DNA from: Anthoceros angustus
Taxonomy: Eukaryota; Streptophyta; Anthocerotopsida; Anthocerotales; Anthocerotaceae
Direction: 5' to 3'
Assembly (NCBI GenBank): GCA_010909165.1
Contig: VJWM01000172.1
Span: forward strand, 1 to 64,000
DNA length: 64,000 bases
The notes under the pieces are model-generated. The model ran no database searches and was not told where the DNA came from. It saw only the letters and a program-made list of their open reading frames with translations. The first letter of the stretch is position 1. Every line of letters starts with the position of its first letter. Both the position numbers and the translations under genes were made by a program. Of this stretch, positions 33,941 through 45,729 are shown piece after piece.

Positions 33941-33945
33941 GATTG
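33495..33945 (-). pseudogene. Family C gene, truncated copy
   Basis: The minus-strand last exon of the same uncharacterised protein as at 48,503-49,890, from NISGSKEMKAFIFS to the stop at 33,495 (EVRDLIFSTFIAMGL near the end). It has few differences from the complete copy and keeps an open frame, but sequence upstream of about 33,945 is unrelated and the two upstream exons are missing. Confidence 0.7.
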
Positions 33946-34479
33946 TCGTATGAGCAATCAACCGGGGCCATATGCGTTGATCGTCTATATGTTGGACTGT
34001 CACATGTTGAGAAGCTAAGCCAATGATTGAGCACCGGTTGATTCTGTTCCAGAATGCAAGGGAGTACCAGCTCTGCCAGATCTCTGAGCCCTGCGTGTGT
34101 TTTGCAGGCAAGTACCCCAACTTTGTTGTTCCTTCCACTAGAGCAGGCAACCATGGCCATATGCTTTGCTAGCTTGTGCTCACTTGAACTGTTTGCTGCA
34201 GTCGATCACTTTAATGTTCCTCCCATTTGGACAAGCAATTACTCGCCTCAGGCTGGGCCTGGCGGGACGGGCCTTCAAGTTCAAAGGCCAGCTACATCCG
34301 CTTTGCTGCGGCTTCCAGCAAGAAAAATCTAAATTCAAAGGAGTCTTGAGTTTAAATGTCAAATTGGAGTTTCAACGAACGTTCAACAGTGATCGCGCCT
34401 GCAGATGTTGGGTTTGTCGTCAACTTTTCCTTTCATGCATGTATTGTCTTTGAGAGGCATACATTCGCATAACGTGGTT

Positions 34480-34974
34480 GTACAGGAATGTGTCCGTCGT
34501 ATATCTCTTCTTGACAAGAACATGAACACGGCGACCCAGCCCCAGACTCTGCTTCATCCCACATCGTCTAAGCACAGCAGAAAGCATAGACCTTGGAATA
34601 GGAGATCTTGTCTGCCCCAGATCCTCCAGAGCTTCCACTGCCTCACTAAGCTTCCCCTGCTGACATAGACTCCTTAAGGGTTCACCAATTTCGTATCCTG
34701 CACTGCTGCGAGGGCCAGGAATACCCGGCAACCTGGGCGTAGATGCATTCGCACCACGACGCTTCTGCTCATCTAGTAGAGCAGCCAGCTCCATATCCAC
34801 CCAAGGTGGCTTGTGCAAGCTCTTCAGCCGCAGAACGTCGCTGGACTCCTTATGACGGAAGTCAGGAGAACCGGACTTCTTGCCATGTTGCCTGTTGTCC
34901 CACCAAAGTGTATGGTCCAGAAAAAACTGTCGCCACAACAGCTCCTGCCGCCCACCCTCGCTCGAAGACAGCAC
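34480..34974 (-). pseudogene. PPR gene fragment, N-terminal part
   Basis: The minus-strand frame carries the same N-terminal module as the PPR gene at 55.6 kb: FFLDHTLWWDNR, SPDFRHKESSDVL and PWVDMELA, then LCQQGKLSEAVEALEDL, GRRVHVLVKKRYTTD and FLYNHVMRMYAS, which is the first PPR motif. It ends abruptly in unrelated sequence near 34,480, so nearly all repeats and the C-terminal domain are missing. The frame is open over 165 codons, so truncation is recent or the frame is retained. Confidence 0.75.
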
Positions 34975-35320
34975 GACCTCCTAAACGGTCTCTTGGGCTA
35001 CGAACTGAGCTCGTTGTAAGGCTCCTGGCCCTGGGAGCTTCGACGTTTCTTTGTCAAATCCAGGAAAGGTGTTGCCACAACAGGCCTAGCCTCCCTCTGC
35101 GAGAATGAAGTGCAACCCTTCAGGGAGGCCTGATTCGAAGAATCATGCGCTAGAGCTATGGGAGAAATCAAGCCTCCTGGACCCATGTACCCACACCAAT
35201 ATACTGCTCAATACAAATATATGAAAACTGGCAAGCAATTGTGCAGAGAGTCCGTTTCGTGTTCGATGCTTCTATTATGCATGACAAGCTTCCAGGATTG
35301 GTAGGAGTGTGATCGCACAT

Positions 35321-35425
35321 TAGAAGGTTTTGGTCACCACCAAAGTTGTGCCATGTGCAGTGTTCAGAAGACCGTATGTAAGAGCAAGTTTCTCAGCGTG
35401 TCCACACAAGGCAGTTATGAATTTT
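35321..35425 (-). pseudogene. DYW-domain fragment of a PPR gene
   Basis: The minus strand reads ALCGHAEKLALTYGLLNT, then GTTLVVTK and a stop. This matches the HxE zinc-binding/catalytic segment of the DYW domain of the gene at 55.6 kb (GHAEKLALAFGLLNT). The CxxC part and the C-terminus are gone. It lies on the 5' side of the N-terminal fragment at 34,974, so the two pieces cannot be one gene in normal order. Confidence 0.7.
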
Positions 35426-35429
35426 GTAC

Positions 35430-37300
35430 CTGTTCCTCACAACATGGCACCAGGTTTATTTCGCCGCGGCGATGTTGCATATGCTTCGTTTTACCCTTTT
35501 CTATTACTAAAAACTAGTGGTAGCACAGCCCTCCCTTTTGTTGTAGTGAAAATGTGTATCATAAAGTCGTACGTCGTCTAGCTGGATCACTTCATCGCAG
35601 GAGCATGCTGCAATATGGAGAACCACCAACTCATCGAGATCCATTTCACTGGAAATCTTCCTCGTCTGGCCACTCGAATTCCTCCTCTGAATCCAGGAAT
35701 TCGAAGATGGGAAACGGATCCGATATGCCCCACAAAGACCTGGAAGTTGGTTTCCTTTTGAACTTTGTTTTTGGAGCATCATTCAGACAGCTAGGAAGAT
35801 ATAGATTGAAATGGATCTCGATCAGTGGGCGGACCTCAATACGACTGCAGTGCTCCTGCAATGAAGTTCGAGTTAGACGACATGTGTGACAAAAACTCGG
35901 TCCTTGGCTTCCATCTGCTGTCGGCCTCCCACGCTGTCCCTGGCTGCCATCTGCTGTCTGCCTCCGCTATGCATAGATCATCCATGCCTATGCGGAATGT
36001 ATAGAAAAAGTCAAGAAAGAGAATGGCAGCAGGCCTAGGCTTGTGTGACTGCAAAACCTGCTCCCTAATTGATAGAGGTTTTCAGCACCCACGGATGAAG
36101 CCACGCTGTTCTGCCTGAAGACGAATACCAGAAGACTCGAGAGAAAAGGCGATCCTGCAGCCCGGACAGAAAAACACAAACAACGCGGACAAGGAAAAGT
36201 ATATTAGGCCTAGCAAACTCCTAGGACAATAATATTCCGATGGGACGGAAACATATACATCTATCTGGCCTGGCCTGCAAACTCTTGTGCGAAAGTACAA
36301 TTGGCACCTACCTTGAGCCTCTCGGCTCTCTGCAAATTGAACTCTCTGGAAAAGCCCTGACCTATGCTACCAATACTGTAATATGCCAAGGACAGGTTCG
36401 ACAGCCACAGCCAAATTACCTTCTTTTTGTGGGCTCGTGATGAATGTCAACAACCACGTCCTAAGGCTGCTCGTGAGCACTTATGCTTGAAGTGCAGTGG
36501 TGAAGAGATTCTTTCCAATTGCAGGGGGCATGACTTCAGGTGGGCGGTGCTCCCTCCCCCTTGCTTGAGCTCACTGCATCATCAACCAACCACAATCTCG
36601 ATATTATATTGGCAGCAAAGCGATTCACACAACTCAGGCTAGGCTTGCAAAGCAGTCCGTCGAGGAGCTGTGGTACATACATCCGCAAGGCTCTCAAGAA
36701 ACAGCCATACCTGATGAGGATGGGGATGGTTGATGACCGTTTTGCAGTGGTGGACCCGATTGAGGTGCGACCTTCATTCCTCCACGTTCCTCATGTCCAG
36801 GCAACCTCCGTCGCAAAGCTCTGCAGTTGTCAAGCAGCTGATCGTCCCTCCCTGGACATGACGTTTCTATCGCAACACGGCTCCACCATCTCGTGATTCA
36901 CGACTCAGGCTAGGGTTGCAATACAGTCATTCGACGAGCTATACATCCATCCGCAACGCTCTCAAGAAACAGCCCTTCCGGTACTGATGAGGATCGGGCG
37001 AGATCCTTGATGGGCGTGTTTGCAGTGGTGCACCCGATCGTCGGTGCCAGCTTCATTCGTCCACATTCCTCATGTCTAACCAAATCTGCCGAAAAGCTCT
37101 AAAGTTTGGACATGACGTGTCTACCGCAACACCATCTCCATCGCCGCTCCCGCCATCGGTTCGACACAACCGCAAGTCTCATCTGCCGGAGCGTGGAGTG
37201 GCAGGCCCCCCGGGACGCCCAAGCTATGTAGTAAAACAACTCGCTTTCTGCGAAGTCTTATGTTTGTATCGAGTTAGTTAGTTAGTCAGTTAGGGTTTTG
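35430..37300. other. No gene recognised
   Basis: Short frames on both strands. Two related segments near 36,630-36,890 and 36,900-37,130 share CAGGCTAG, ATCCGCAACGCTCTCAAGAAACAGCC and CTCATGTC blocks, a diverged tandem duplication of about 270 bp. No protein motif. Confidence 0.4.
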
Positions 37301-37500
37301 TTCATGTTTATTAAAATTACTCATCATCTGACCTAGATGATTTGGATAAGTTATTATTTGTATATATCTACTATAAATATTGAATTTCTATTTTAATTTA
37401 TATATTTTAATATTTGAACTTTTAAATAAAATATAGTAGTTATTTTTATATTTCTAAAATTAACTTTTACAAAACATTATGCTCACACTCCATACAGGTT
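37300..37500. other. AT-rich tract beside telomere-type repeat
   Basis: About 200 bp of strongly AT-rich DNA with no coding content, directly before the telomere-like block. Confidence 0.6.
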
Positions 37501-37514
37501 TTCATGGGCTGGGG

Positions 37515-37582
37515 TTTAGGGTTTAGGGTTTAGGGTTTAGGGTTTAGGGTTTAGGGTTTAGGGTTTAGGGTTTAGGTTTAGG
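37515..37582 (+). repeat. Interstitial telomere repeat (TTTAGGG)8 plus two TTTAGG
   Basis: Eight perfect TTTAGGG units (37,515-37,570) and two shortened units. This is the Arabidopsis-type plant telomere repeat, here internal and flanked by ordinary sequence. Confidence 0.97.
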
Positions 37583-37609
37583 ACTGAGACCAAGTTTTAG
37601 TTGTAGACG

Positions 37610-37930
37610 TGGTCGTAACATCTCCTACGAGACACAAGGATGCAAGCATGTTCACAAGTACTCGTCGATGTAGAAAGGCCATGCCTTCATACCCTTTGCC
37701 ATTGAGACTCATGGGGTCATGGGCAAGGATTTCTCCAAGTTCATCAAGGCTTGTGCTAAAGCCTACCACAGCTGCAAGAATGAGGTTGGTTTCTTCCTTT
37801 CTTGTGTGGTGGCTTTCTTTTAGCAATGGGTGTCCATCACCCTACAGATCTGTGCATTGGCCAACATTGCAAGACGACACCTATGGTAAGGAACGTGGCA
37901 TCTTCGACACCAGTGGTAGCTAGGCCCTTT
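37610..37930 (+). pseudogene. Decayed repeat-derived coding fragment (copy at 45.7-46.2 kb, opposite strand)
   Basis: In mixed frames the plus strand gives FTSTRRCRKAM, then a block like PFAIETHG and GKDFSKFIKACAKAYHS. The minus strand of 45,917-46,198 gives the same protein more clearly. The pattern F-x-P-F/L-A-x-ETHG followed by a helix resembles a block found downstream of the reverse transcriptase in many plant and algal retroelements, but I cannot place it with confidence. Confidence 0.35.
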
Positions 37931-37999
37931 TTTTTCCCGGGCCATGACATTCTTGGCGCTATAGGTAGCTTCGAGATAAGAGATCACGAGGGCTAGTCC

Positions 38000-39900
38000 T
38001 CCTTGGCCTGGTGTCCTCTAGAGGGTTGTTCGCCTTCGTCTTAGAGTAGATGGGTTTTTCCATCTTTTTTTTTACATAAAGTATATGTCACGCTGTGAGG
38101 CAACATAGCTGTCCATGGCCACATTAAGTGGTCATGGCTCATGTCAAAGTCTGTGAAGCACTGAGCTTCACGGTTCGGGTAAGTCTCCAAAATAGGCTTA
38201 TCACTTAAACAAGTATTTAACAAGCCTGCAAAATAGGCTTATCGGCTAACTATCAAAGCAGCAAAGTAAGAGAACAAGTAGGCAAAATTCTAATCCGGAC
38301 ATTAAAATCCTAATTGAAACTCTAATTTGACATTTAAACGAACGCGTTCAATAGTGATCGCTACAGATGTTGGGTTTTGTCGTCACCTTTTCCTTTCATG
38401 CATGTATTGTCCGAAACTTGCATCGATCGAAGATTCCGAGGTGCCTTAGGCCCGAGCTGCAAGAAGTTCGAGCATGTGGGAGATGTGGAGGCTCGGTCGT
38501 GGGCCTCTTCCCCTTGATGGAAAGCATCGCCCTTTTCCTCACCAATTCCGATGATTGGACCAGGTGATGGATAGTACCATCTTATATAGAAGCTTGTGGA
38601 GGTAGTTTCTACATGGCCCACTAAAGAAGGAAAGCATCACTTTTCTTCCGAAATCGTGGTTGATCGGGACCCGGATGCTCATGGCCCAGTCCTGCAACGC
38701 CTGGAGGAGGACTCGAGTTGATCACTATGGTTATGGAGGCTTGTTGTAACCTGAATCTCAGTGAGGAGCTGCAAGAACAGGTTAGCACAATCAAGTCTGC
38801 TCTTCTTCTACTTGGCCAGTTGCACACCACGAGCCAAAATAATGCATTCGTTAAAAAGGGTTCATCTGGTAACTAGTATAGAGGCGTTGGAACTTCATGC
38901 TTCCTTCCTTTGAGCCGTGCTTGTGCAGGAACACGAGGTATAGTCCTGATCAGGTGAGATATCGATTTGAAAATTTCTCTCTAGTTCGAAACCTCAAAGA
39001 AAGAATCTTATCAAAAGATCAATTGTGAAGAAGAGAATTGATTTTTAAGCATTTGTGAGAGTGGGTTGTGGTGTGCCTTCACAAGATTTGATCAGAAGAA
39101 ACATTCAAGAAAATCCCCACAACAATATTAATATTTGTGGCAGCTTTCACCGACATGACGATGGCTTGAATGGAATTTGTCTAAGGGTGCCGGTAGAGTT
39201 GCTGCTTTGTTTGAGTCGATTCTGAACACAGACTACAAGCGGCATTATTGGGTCGGGCGTTATGCCCCATTATTAAGTGAACACTGATTCACATTCCTGG
39301 GGAAGATACAAATGGGAAATTTCCAAGCTAATGGTTCAACAACAACCTCCTAAACTAAGACTAGCCTAGATGGTATTGGCGCCCACGCACTAATAGGGGC
39401 AGCATCGACTACAATGCAGAAGTGCGGAAGCAAATCCAGACCCCGCTCTAAAAGCGACACACCAAACCCAGGAGCAAAAGCAAATTCTTGGTCCACCAGC
39501 ATCTGGATGTGCTTGGTGACCGAACAACCTAGGCAGCCAGCTAGAACATCCGTGACAAGAGGACCTGAAGGCTCTTGACAAAGCGAATGAGCTTGTACTC
39601 ATTATGGTCAGCTGCCAGTAACCTCTAAACACCAGGCTCCACGTGGAAAAGAAGCATTACACCTCATAACTACCGACCTTGTTATGATGTAGGCGCTTTT
39701 ACTCCTGTTGTTGATGACCTTTAGTACCTCTCCCCCCCATGAGCACGCTGCCCTACACCTCGTTGGCTTTGGTGTTGAACAACTGGTACAAAGACCTTAC
39801 GCTGGCGCATTTGAGCGCCTGATCCAGAACCAAGCCTCATGCTCATCGTCTGCTGCCAGTCACCAAACTACGTAGGATGAGGAGGGATGATCCAAGGTGC
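38000..39900. other. No gene recognised
   Basis: Weak frames only. A roughly 90-bp segment at 38,320-38,410 is repeated at about 34,360-34,450 (shared CCTTTTCCTTTCATGCATG type block), a dispersed repeat. Confidence 0.4.
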
Positions 39901-39924
39901 ATCCAGCTGCCCATAGAAGATCTG

Positions 39925-41180
39925 CTATCCCAAGACAGGGGCAGGATGGTACATGGGCATGCTAGTAGGCACAGCAGGACCAGCAACTCCAACTGGTCTT
40001 CTCATTTCAGCAAATTGTGCCTGCAACCTTGCCCTGCGCACTTCCTTTCGCTCAGCCAAAGCCACATACAGGGGCTTTGTTCCCACCATTCGGCCATTCA
40101 TTTCAGACATCGCACGGGTGGCCTCCTTAGGGGCTGAAAATGCCACAAATCCCGAACCCCTACTCCGACCTTGGGGGTCTCTCATAACCTTGCATGAGGT
40201 TATGGTGCCGAAATCTGCAAACAACTCTCTCAACTTATCGTTATCCGTGGTATCGTCCAGATGCTTAAGGTACAGATTCACACCCCGGTACTTGTGAATC
40301 CTCTCTTGTCGTTCGCGCTCAAACTTAGCACGCAGCTTTGCCTGCCTCTCAGATTTCTTCTGGGCTCTTCCAACATACCACTCCTTATCATCGAACTGCT
40401 TTCCATTCAACTCGGCCAGACTCTCCATCCTGCGTGTTCCAAGTTGACAAACCCAAAGCATTTCGACCTACCATCAACATCCCGCATTACAACCGTGACC
40501 GGTGATGTTGCCATGAGCTCCAAAGATCTTCCTCAAGTCCTCATCGGTTGTGGTGTCCAAGGTTCTTCACATAGACATTGTTGAACTTTGGCGCACCACT
40601 AGCTTGCTCCCTCTCCTCACGGCGGACAAATGGGCCCACAAACACTTGCTTGTCATTCCACATCATGCCGTTCACTTTTTCAATGGCGCTTGGGCATCCT
40701 CGTCCTTCTCGAATTGCACAAACCCATATCCTCTAGATTGGCTGAACCATCGGTGGCCACCTTGCAGAGAGGATTGACCCAAAGTTTGAGAATGTGTCAT
40801 AGAGGGCCCTATTATCAATCTGACTTGTCTAGGTTCTTGATGAAGATGTTGGCAACTCCGCTCATCCGAATACTAGAGTCCCTATTCGAATACATAATCC
40901 GAATAGGTTTCCTTCCACGGTGAAGTTCAAGACGCGTATGCGCGGCGCTAGCTTGGTAGTAGTTCACATATGCGTATCCCAGCGAAAGTCGCGTCATGCC
41001 ATCCCGACACACCCGAATAGAAACAATTGCCCCAACCTGGCGGAAGATCTCGTAGAGATGAGCTTCGGACACACTAGACTCTAGGTCCCCCACGTAGAGA
41101 GGAGGGGCCAGAAACTGAGTAGGAAACGCAGGTCCAAGTTGAGGAAGCGTTTGAGGGCACTGCGCTTGCACCTGCGCCAT
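39925..41180 (-). pseudogene. PABP: Poly(A)-binding protein processed pseudogene
   Basis: Cytoplasmic poly(A)-binding proteins coat mRNA tails through four RRMs. Here RRM1 is clear ([15 protein letters not shown] with RNP2, [10 protein letters not shown] with RNP1; 41,100-40,900). RRM2 starts as [10 protein letters not shown] and is then broken by shifts (40,830-40,680). RRM3 keeps only its start, [10 protein letters not shown] (about 40,580). RRM4 is good: VNLYLKHLDDTTDNDKLREL, SRGSGFVAFS and KPLYVALAERKEVRRARL (40,300-40,010), then the Pro/Met linker start. At least three frames are needed and no introns interrupt the sequence, which suggests a reverse-transcribed copy. The C-terminal MLLE domain was not found convincingly. 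Confidence 0.85.
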
Positions 41181-42455
41181 GGCTGACTCCTTTGCCCAAT
41201 GAGCACGAAACTAGAAGAAACCCACACTGGAGCTGCTCCTAGATCTATAGACAGATAGCGGAAGTGTATCGGCGGATCCCAAAGTCACAAGTCACAAGTG
41301 GTTAAACTTGTGCCATATGTAGACTAAGATAGGTGTCAAAGTGCGCAAGTAATTAAACTTATGCTCTAACCCCCATATATAGACTCAAGGTAGGTCCTGT
41401 CGAGAAACTCCCCTCCTTTACCGAGAAACTTGGATGAAGTCTTGTATCCGGAGGAGCCAACTCGAAGTCCGCGCTTCCGCTTCGAGCGCACCATGAGGAT
41501 ACCGGAAGCGGAACGAGCCAACGATGCCGCACATCACGCTCTTCTTCGGCCTCGGTTCTACGAGCTGGTCCACGGGTGGTACGGTACCCTCGAGGCCGCA
41601 GACCGAATATGATGTGGGTACTGTTTGAGTGCATTTTGGATTATTTGCTTGTGCAGGAGGAGGAGTCCGGAGATGGAGACGATCCGAATCCGATCGCTTG
41701 GCGGATCATGATCTCGGCTCGCACTTGGAGAGAATCAGCATCCGTCCCTGAGAGCGGCAGACGTTTGGGGACGTGGCCGAGTACATGGAGCTGTTCCGTA
41801 GAAGGGGAGCGTGGCTATGGTAGAGGTTATGCTCGTGAAGGACTTAAATTGTTTATCCAGACACGGGCAGAGACGGTGGTAAAGGCAAGGAGAAGGTTGG
41901 TGAAGAGCTGATCTAGCGGTGTCAAAAGAAGTGCAGAGTACTGGGTTCCTTCAGTGCTTTTGTGGTCGCTGCAAGGCGGGGAGTACGATGAGGTTACCAA
42001 GGAGAAGCTGGTGAGCTACTGGGCTCCGTAAGCGACACTCGCCCAAGCTCGGCCCAGGTCTCGACATTCCGGGGTGTGCACTTCAAATATATGAGCCACG
42101 AGCAGTAGGACATCTTCTGCATGTTGAGCCCCCAAGCGTCTTCTTGTGACACCGTGTTCCACCGTTAAGATGCTACTATTGGACAATGGTTCATCTTTCC
42201 CGGCTCCCAACATCCACCTCCCGAGAAATCACTCTTGAACCAGCGACTGCATCTGACTCTAAAGGCGAATTACAAACCTGTAGCTTTGTAGTAACCCGTC
42301 TCTAGATCGTCTATCCTCATGACTTGCTACCTAATAGTATGTAGAGTCTAGATGGCTGTGCTTTGCTAGACTAATGCTTTGTCACGGTGCCTTGCTAGAG
42401 TCTAGATGGCTGAGTAATTGCTAGACTAGTTAGCTCGTGCTCTCGCTTGCAGGGT
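41181..42455. other. No gene recognised
   Basis: A plus-strand frame at 41,430-41,612 (PRFYELVHGWYGTLEAADRI) is coherent for 60 codons but matches no family known to me. The rest is empty. Confidence 0.35.
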
Positions 42456-42459
42456 TCCG

Positions 42460-43640
42460 GCCAGCCATCTTGCTTGCTTGTCTGGAATCTGGAACACTTG
42501 ATCCTAACTGAATGTTAGAAACAGTTATTTTGATTGTTGATGCACGATTCTTGGCCGAATTGTCGATCATACCATAATTTTCCCCAATGTCACTACAACA
42601 TATCGCCCCTCTGGACACCGAAATTGCAGACATCTGCACCTCAATGTCCCTCAAACTGAGAAAGTTGTATAAATTCATAGCTATCTGGTATGAGGACATG
42701 TAACCCAGGCTGTCGATGACCCGGATCCTGGTGTGAGCCTCCTTGGGTAAAAGCCCTTTGTCCAATCAGCTGTTTAGTCATCAACGCTCATCACCAACGA
42801 TCATCAACACTATCACCAGTACTATCACGAGTATTTTAGAGTCTCGGGCGAAGACTGTGCGCACGCAAGGTAGATCGGCGGCGCGCCTAGGTAGACTTGG
42901 TCATCTTTAGAAGAAACAAAGTTTGCCCAACGGGGTTGGAAGATTGTGAATGGATCTTATGAGCTTCATGCCTAGTCGAAGGGGCAAGCTTGTGCTTGTG
43001 AGAGAGCTGCAAAGGGAGCCCTAGCCTATTAGAGGAAGCCCTAGCCAGCCAGCCATGGAGCTAGCTTAGCTTCTCTACATACTTCAACCATGGGGCTAAC
43101 CCTAGCCTGTCTACATACTTCAGCCATGGGGCTAACCCTAGACTGTCTCGATACTTGAGCCACAACTAGGTACTTCAAGCTCCTAGCGTGCTCGCGTCCG
43201 CGTCCAGGCAGCTACAACAAGCTTAAGGAGGAGGGTCTACTCATAAGAGAGGGTTGCAGCGAGTTGGCGATGAGGTAGGCATGGCGGGATCCATCGCGAT
43301 TCCGTGCTCCCATGCGGGCTTCTTATAGTGCTACATTCTAGACCTGGACAAGATCTTCGACGAGGGAGGTTGGGTGCCGGAGATGCAGAAGATCTGGCAG
43401 AGCCTAAACTCCGAGCTGGTGTAGCGGATGATGGCCTACCTGCTGACGACCAATCGAGTGCGATGCTGGGTCCTGGACCGAGCCTTCAAGGGGCTGCTGG
43501 CACCCAAGGCCGGCACGAGCTTCGATGGCATCAAACACTCCCTGGGCCTGGCGCCGGGATTAGAGGTAGAAAGCTGGCCATTTGTGCTCACCATGTGGTT
43601 GCCCAGAACCTTGCGGGACCTGAAAATGTTCGATGGTAAT
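42460..43640. repeat. Module A, uninterrupted copy (empty insertion site)
   Basis: Matches 1,037-1,848 joined to 27,519-27,776. At about 43,299-43,303 the single ATTCC marks the site where element 1 inserted in the other copy. The plus-strand frame present at 27,524 has here a stop codon (about 43,421) and a 20-bp insertion at about 43,318. Confidence 0.85.
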
Positions 43641-43849
43641 TAGTGACATCACTGGATAGATCAGAGAGAGTTGAACGTATGTACAAGCCAAGCATTTTTA
43701 AGAACGAAGGTGAAACGGTGCCTGACGGTAACCATTCGATATGTGTCTATTCGATGCTTAATTCGAAACGTGTGCTAACTAGTGGTCTAGATTGCTACTA
43801 TTCTAACAATCCCACTTAGTAAGCGGACACTCGTTTAAATATTTTGATC

Positions 43850-44200
43850 TTGATTATTAATTTTTGATAATCTTCTTAAGCCCATTGTGGCAGAATGTTG
43901 TTGATGTTTGGTTGTAGTAAGAGCCTTGGTGAGCACGTCGGCAACCTTTGTTCGATTGGGAAGTAGAGGACTTCAAATTTCCCGTCCTCGACTATTTGCC
44001 TCATAAAATGAAATTGAACTTCCCCATGTTTAGTGCGTGCATGGAACTTTGGGTTATAGGTAACGAATTCATTCTCTCTACTTGTTCTCTACAGGTTTTT
44101 CTAGAGGACACGTAAATTACCCAAAGGGCGAGACCTAAACCGAAATAGTTCCTCCACACCATGAACTTCAAAATCTCACATTCTTGCAAACATCTTTTAA
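43850..44200 (-). pseudogene. Copia RNase H tail remnant
   Basis: The minus strand reads KHGEVQFHFMRQIVEDGKF followed by VLYFPIEQR, the conserved C-terminal segment of copia RNase H (usual pattern KHIE-x-x-x-HFIR). Only this end remains. Segments 44,055-44,145 and 44,290-44,384 next to it are near-identical direct repeats (CGAATTCATTCTCTCTACTTG in both). Confidence 0.65.
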
Positions 44201-44454
44201 TACTCATGTGATCTATGGTTGTTAAGGTTTGTTCAATGAAGATTGATGTTCTCCTTTACAGAGGGATGAGTTTATGCATGTATATTCATGTGTGTGTTAA
44301 CGAATTCATTCTCTCTACTTGTTCCCTACAGGTTTCCCTAGAGGGCACGTAAATTACCCAAAGGCGAGACCTAAACCGAAAGAAATACTCCTATTTATCA
44401 ATCTTTAAAATTATGGAGTCCACAATGAAAATTGAAGTGAGAATGTTTTAAGAA

Positions 44455-45157
44455 AGATACATATGTGGAAAATGTATCGGTGAAGGAGGTTTTTCCAAAG
44501 TCTATGAATGCTATGACAAATATGAAAAAATCTAAAGACATAAATGATGCAATATGTAGAGAGATCAACACTCTTCGATCTCTTCCAAAATATTCTCATA
44601 TTATTAACACAAAAAGTGTTCATGAGGATATTGAACATATTTATATTGTGATGGAGCTATGTACCTATGGTACACTAAAGGATGAACTAAAAAAAGGGGG
44701 AGCTTATTGTGAAGAGGATGCAAAAATACTTATGTTTAACCTAATGGAGGCAATCAATTTTTGCCACAGGCATAATGTTATGCATCGCGATTTGAAACCA
44801 GCTAATATATTATTACTTAGCCGTCTCAAAGTCATACTAGCAAACTTAGGTTTGTCTGTTCCATGTCTCCAAAACGAACATGAATTATTGTACAGGGGAG
44901 CTGCAGGAACTCCATGTTACATAGCTCCGGAGGTATTGGACTTGGAAGATGATGTAAACATAAACTATACTTCAAAAGCCGATATTTGGAGCGTAGGAGT
45001 CATTTTGTATGAAGTTTTAACCGGAAACCGTCCTTATATAGGATATGAGTTCGAAAAAGAAGAATGGATAACTCAATTGGACCTAGATGAGTGGCCCAAC
45101 ATGTCACACAGTGAAAGATCTACTACACTCAATGTTACATTTAGAACAAGAGTGTAG
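44455..45157 (+). pseudogene. Ser/Thr protein kinase pseudogene
   Basis: Kinase-fold sequence in an AT-rich segment. The glycine loop IGEGGFSKVYECYD is at 44,476-44,517 in one frame, which then hits a stop; the remainder (open from 44,465 to 45,157) is in another frame. It includes REINTLRSLPKYSHIINT, IYIVMELCTYGTL, MHRDLKPANILL (catalytic HRD at 44,783), GTPCYIAPEVL and SKADIWSVGVILYEVLTG. The segment with the ATP-anchoring lysine is deleted, and the DFG motif is ANLG (Asn at 44,843-44,845), so metal binding would be lost. The domain also stops short. Closest in style to CDPK/ULK-like kinases. It is a dead gene with base composition unlike its neighbours. Confidence 0.8.
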
Positions 45158-45400
45158 ACCGGATCTTGACAAGTTCTAAACCATTCTTGGTTTTGCTCGC
45201 TATCTTATATATGAAAGATAGTAATTTTATTATATAAGAATTTTTATTTGTGTTATATTTTTTATATAATAATTTTTATTTTTACTTTATTCATAATCTC
45301 ATTAAACCACTCTTCAATGCCTCTTGTGAAAAAGTCTTCAAGCCATGTAAGCGGCAGTCATGAAATTGATATAGTGAAGCTGAGATTGGAGTATTTGGCT

Positions 45401-45725
45401 ACGTGTTTAGCTAGTGAGTGCTTTTTTGGTCATTTTCATAGCATGGCATAATAGCATTGTGACAATTTCTTATTATATAGTTACGCAGATTATAGTTACT
45501 AAATCGCATGTTAGAATCTTGACGGGTTCGCAAACCCCGATTCTGGCTCTAAGCGGCGCTCAACGTGTTTAGCTAGTGAGTGCTTTTTTGGTCATTTTCA
45601 TAGCATGGCATAATAGCATTGTGACAATTTCTTATTATATAGTTACGCAGATTATAGTTACTAAATCGCATGTTAGAATCTTGACGGGTTTGCAAACCCT
45701 GATTTCTGCTGGCTCTAAGCAGGCT
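45401..45725 (+). repeat. 162-bp tandem duplication
   Basis: Two head-to-tail copies starting ACGTGTTTAGCTAG at 45,401 and 45,563, near identical to the end. No coding content. Confidence 0.9.
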
Positions 45726-45729
45726 GCTC

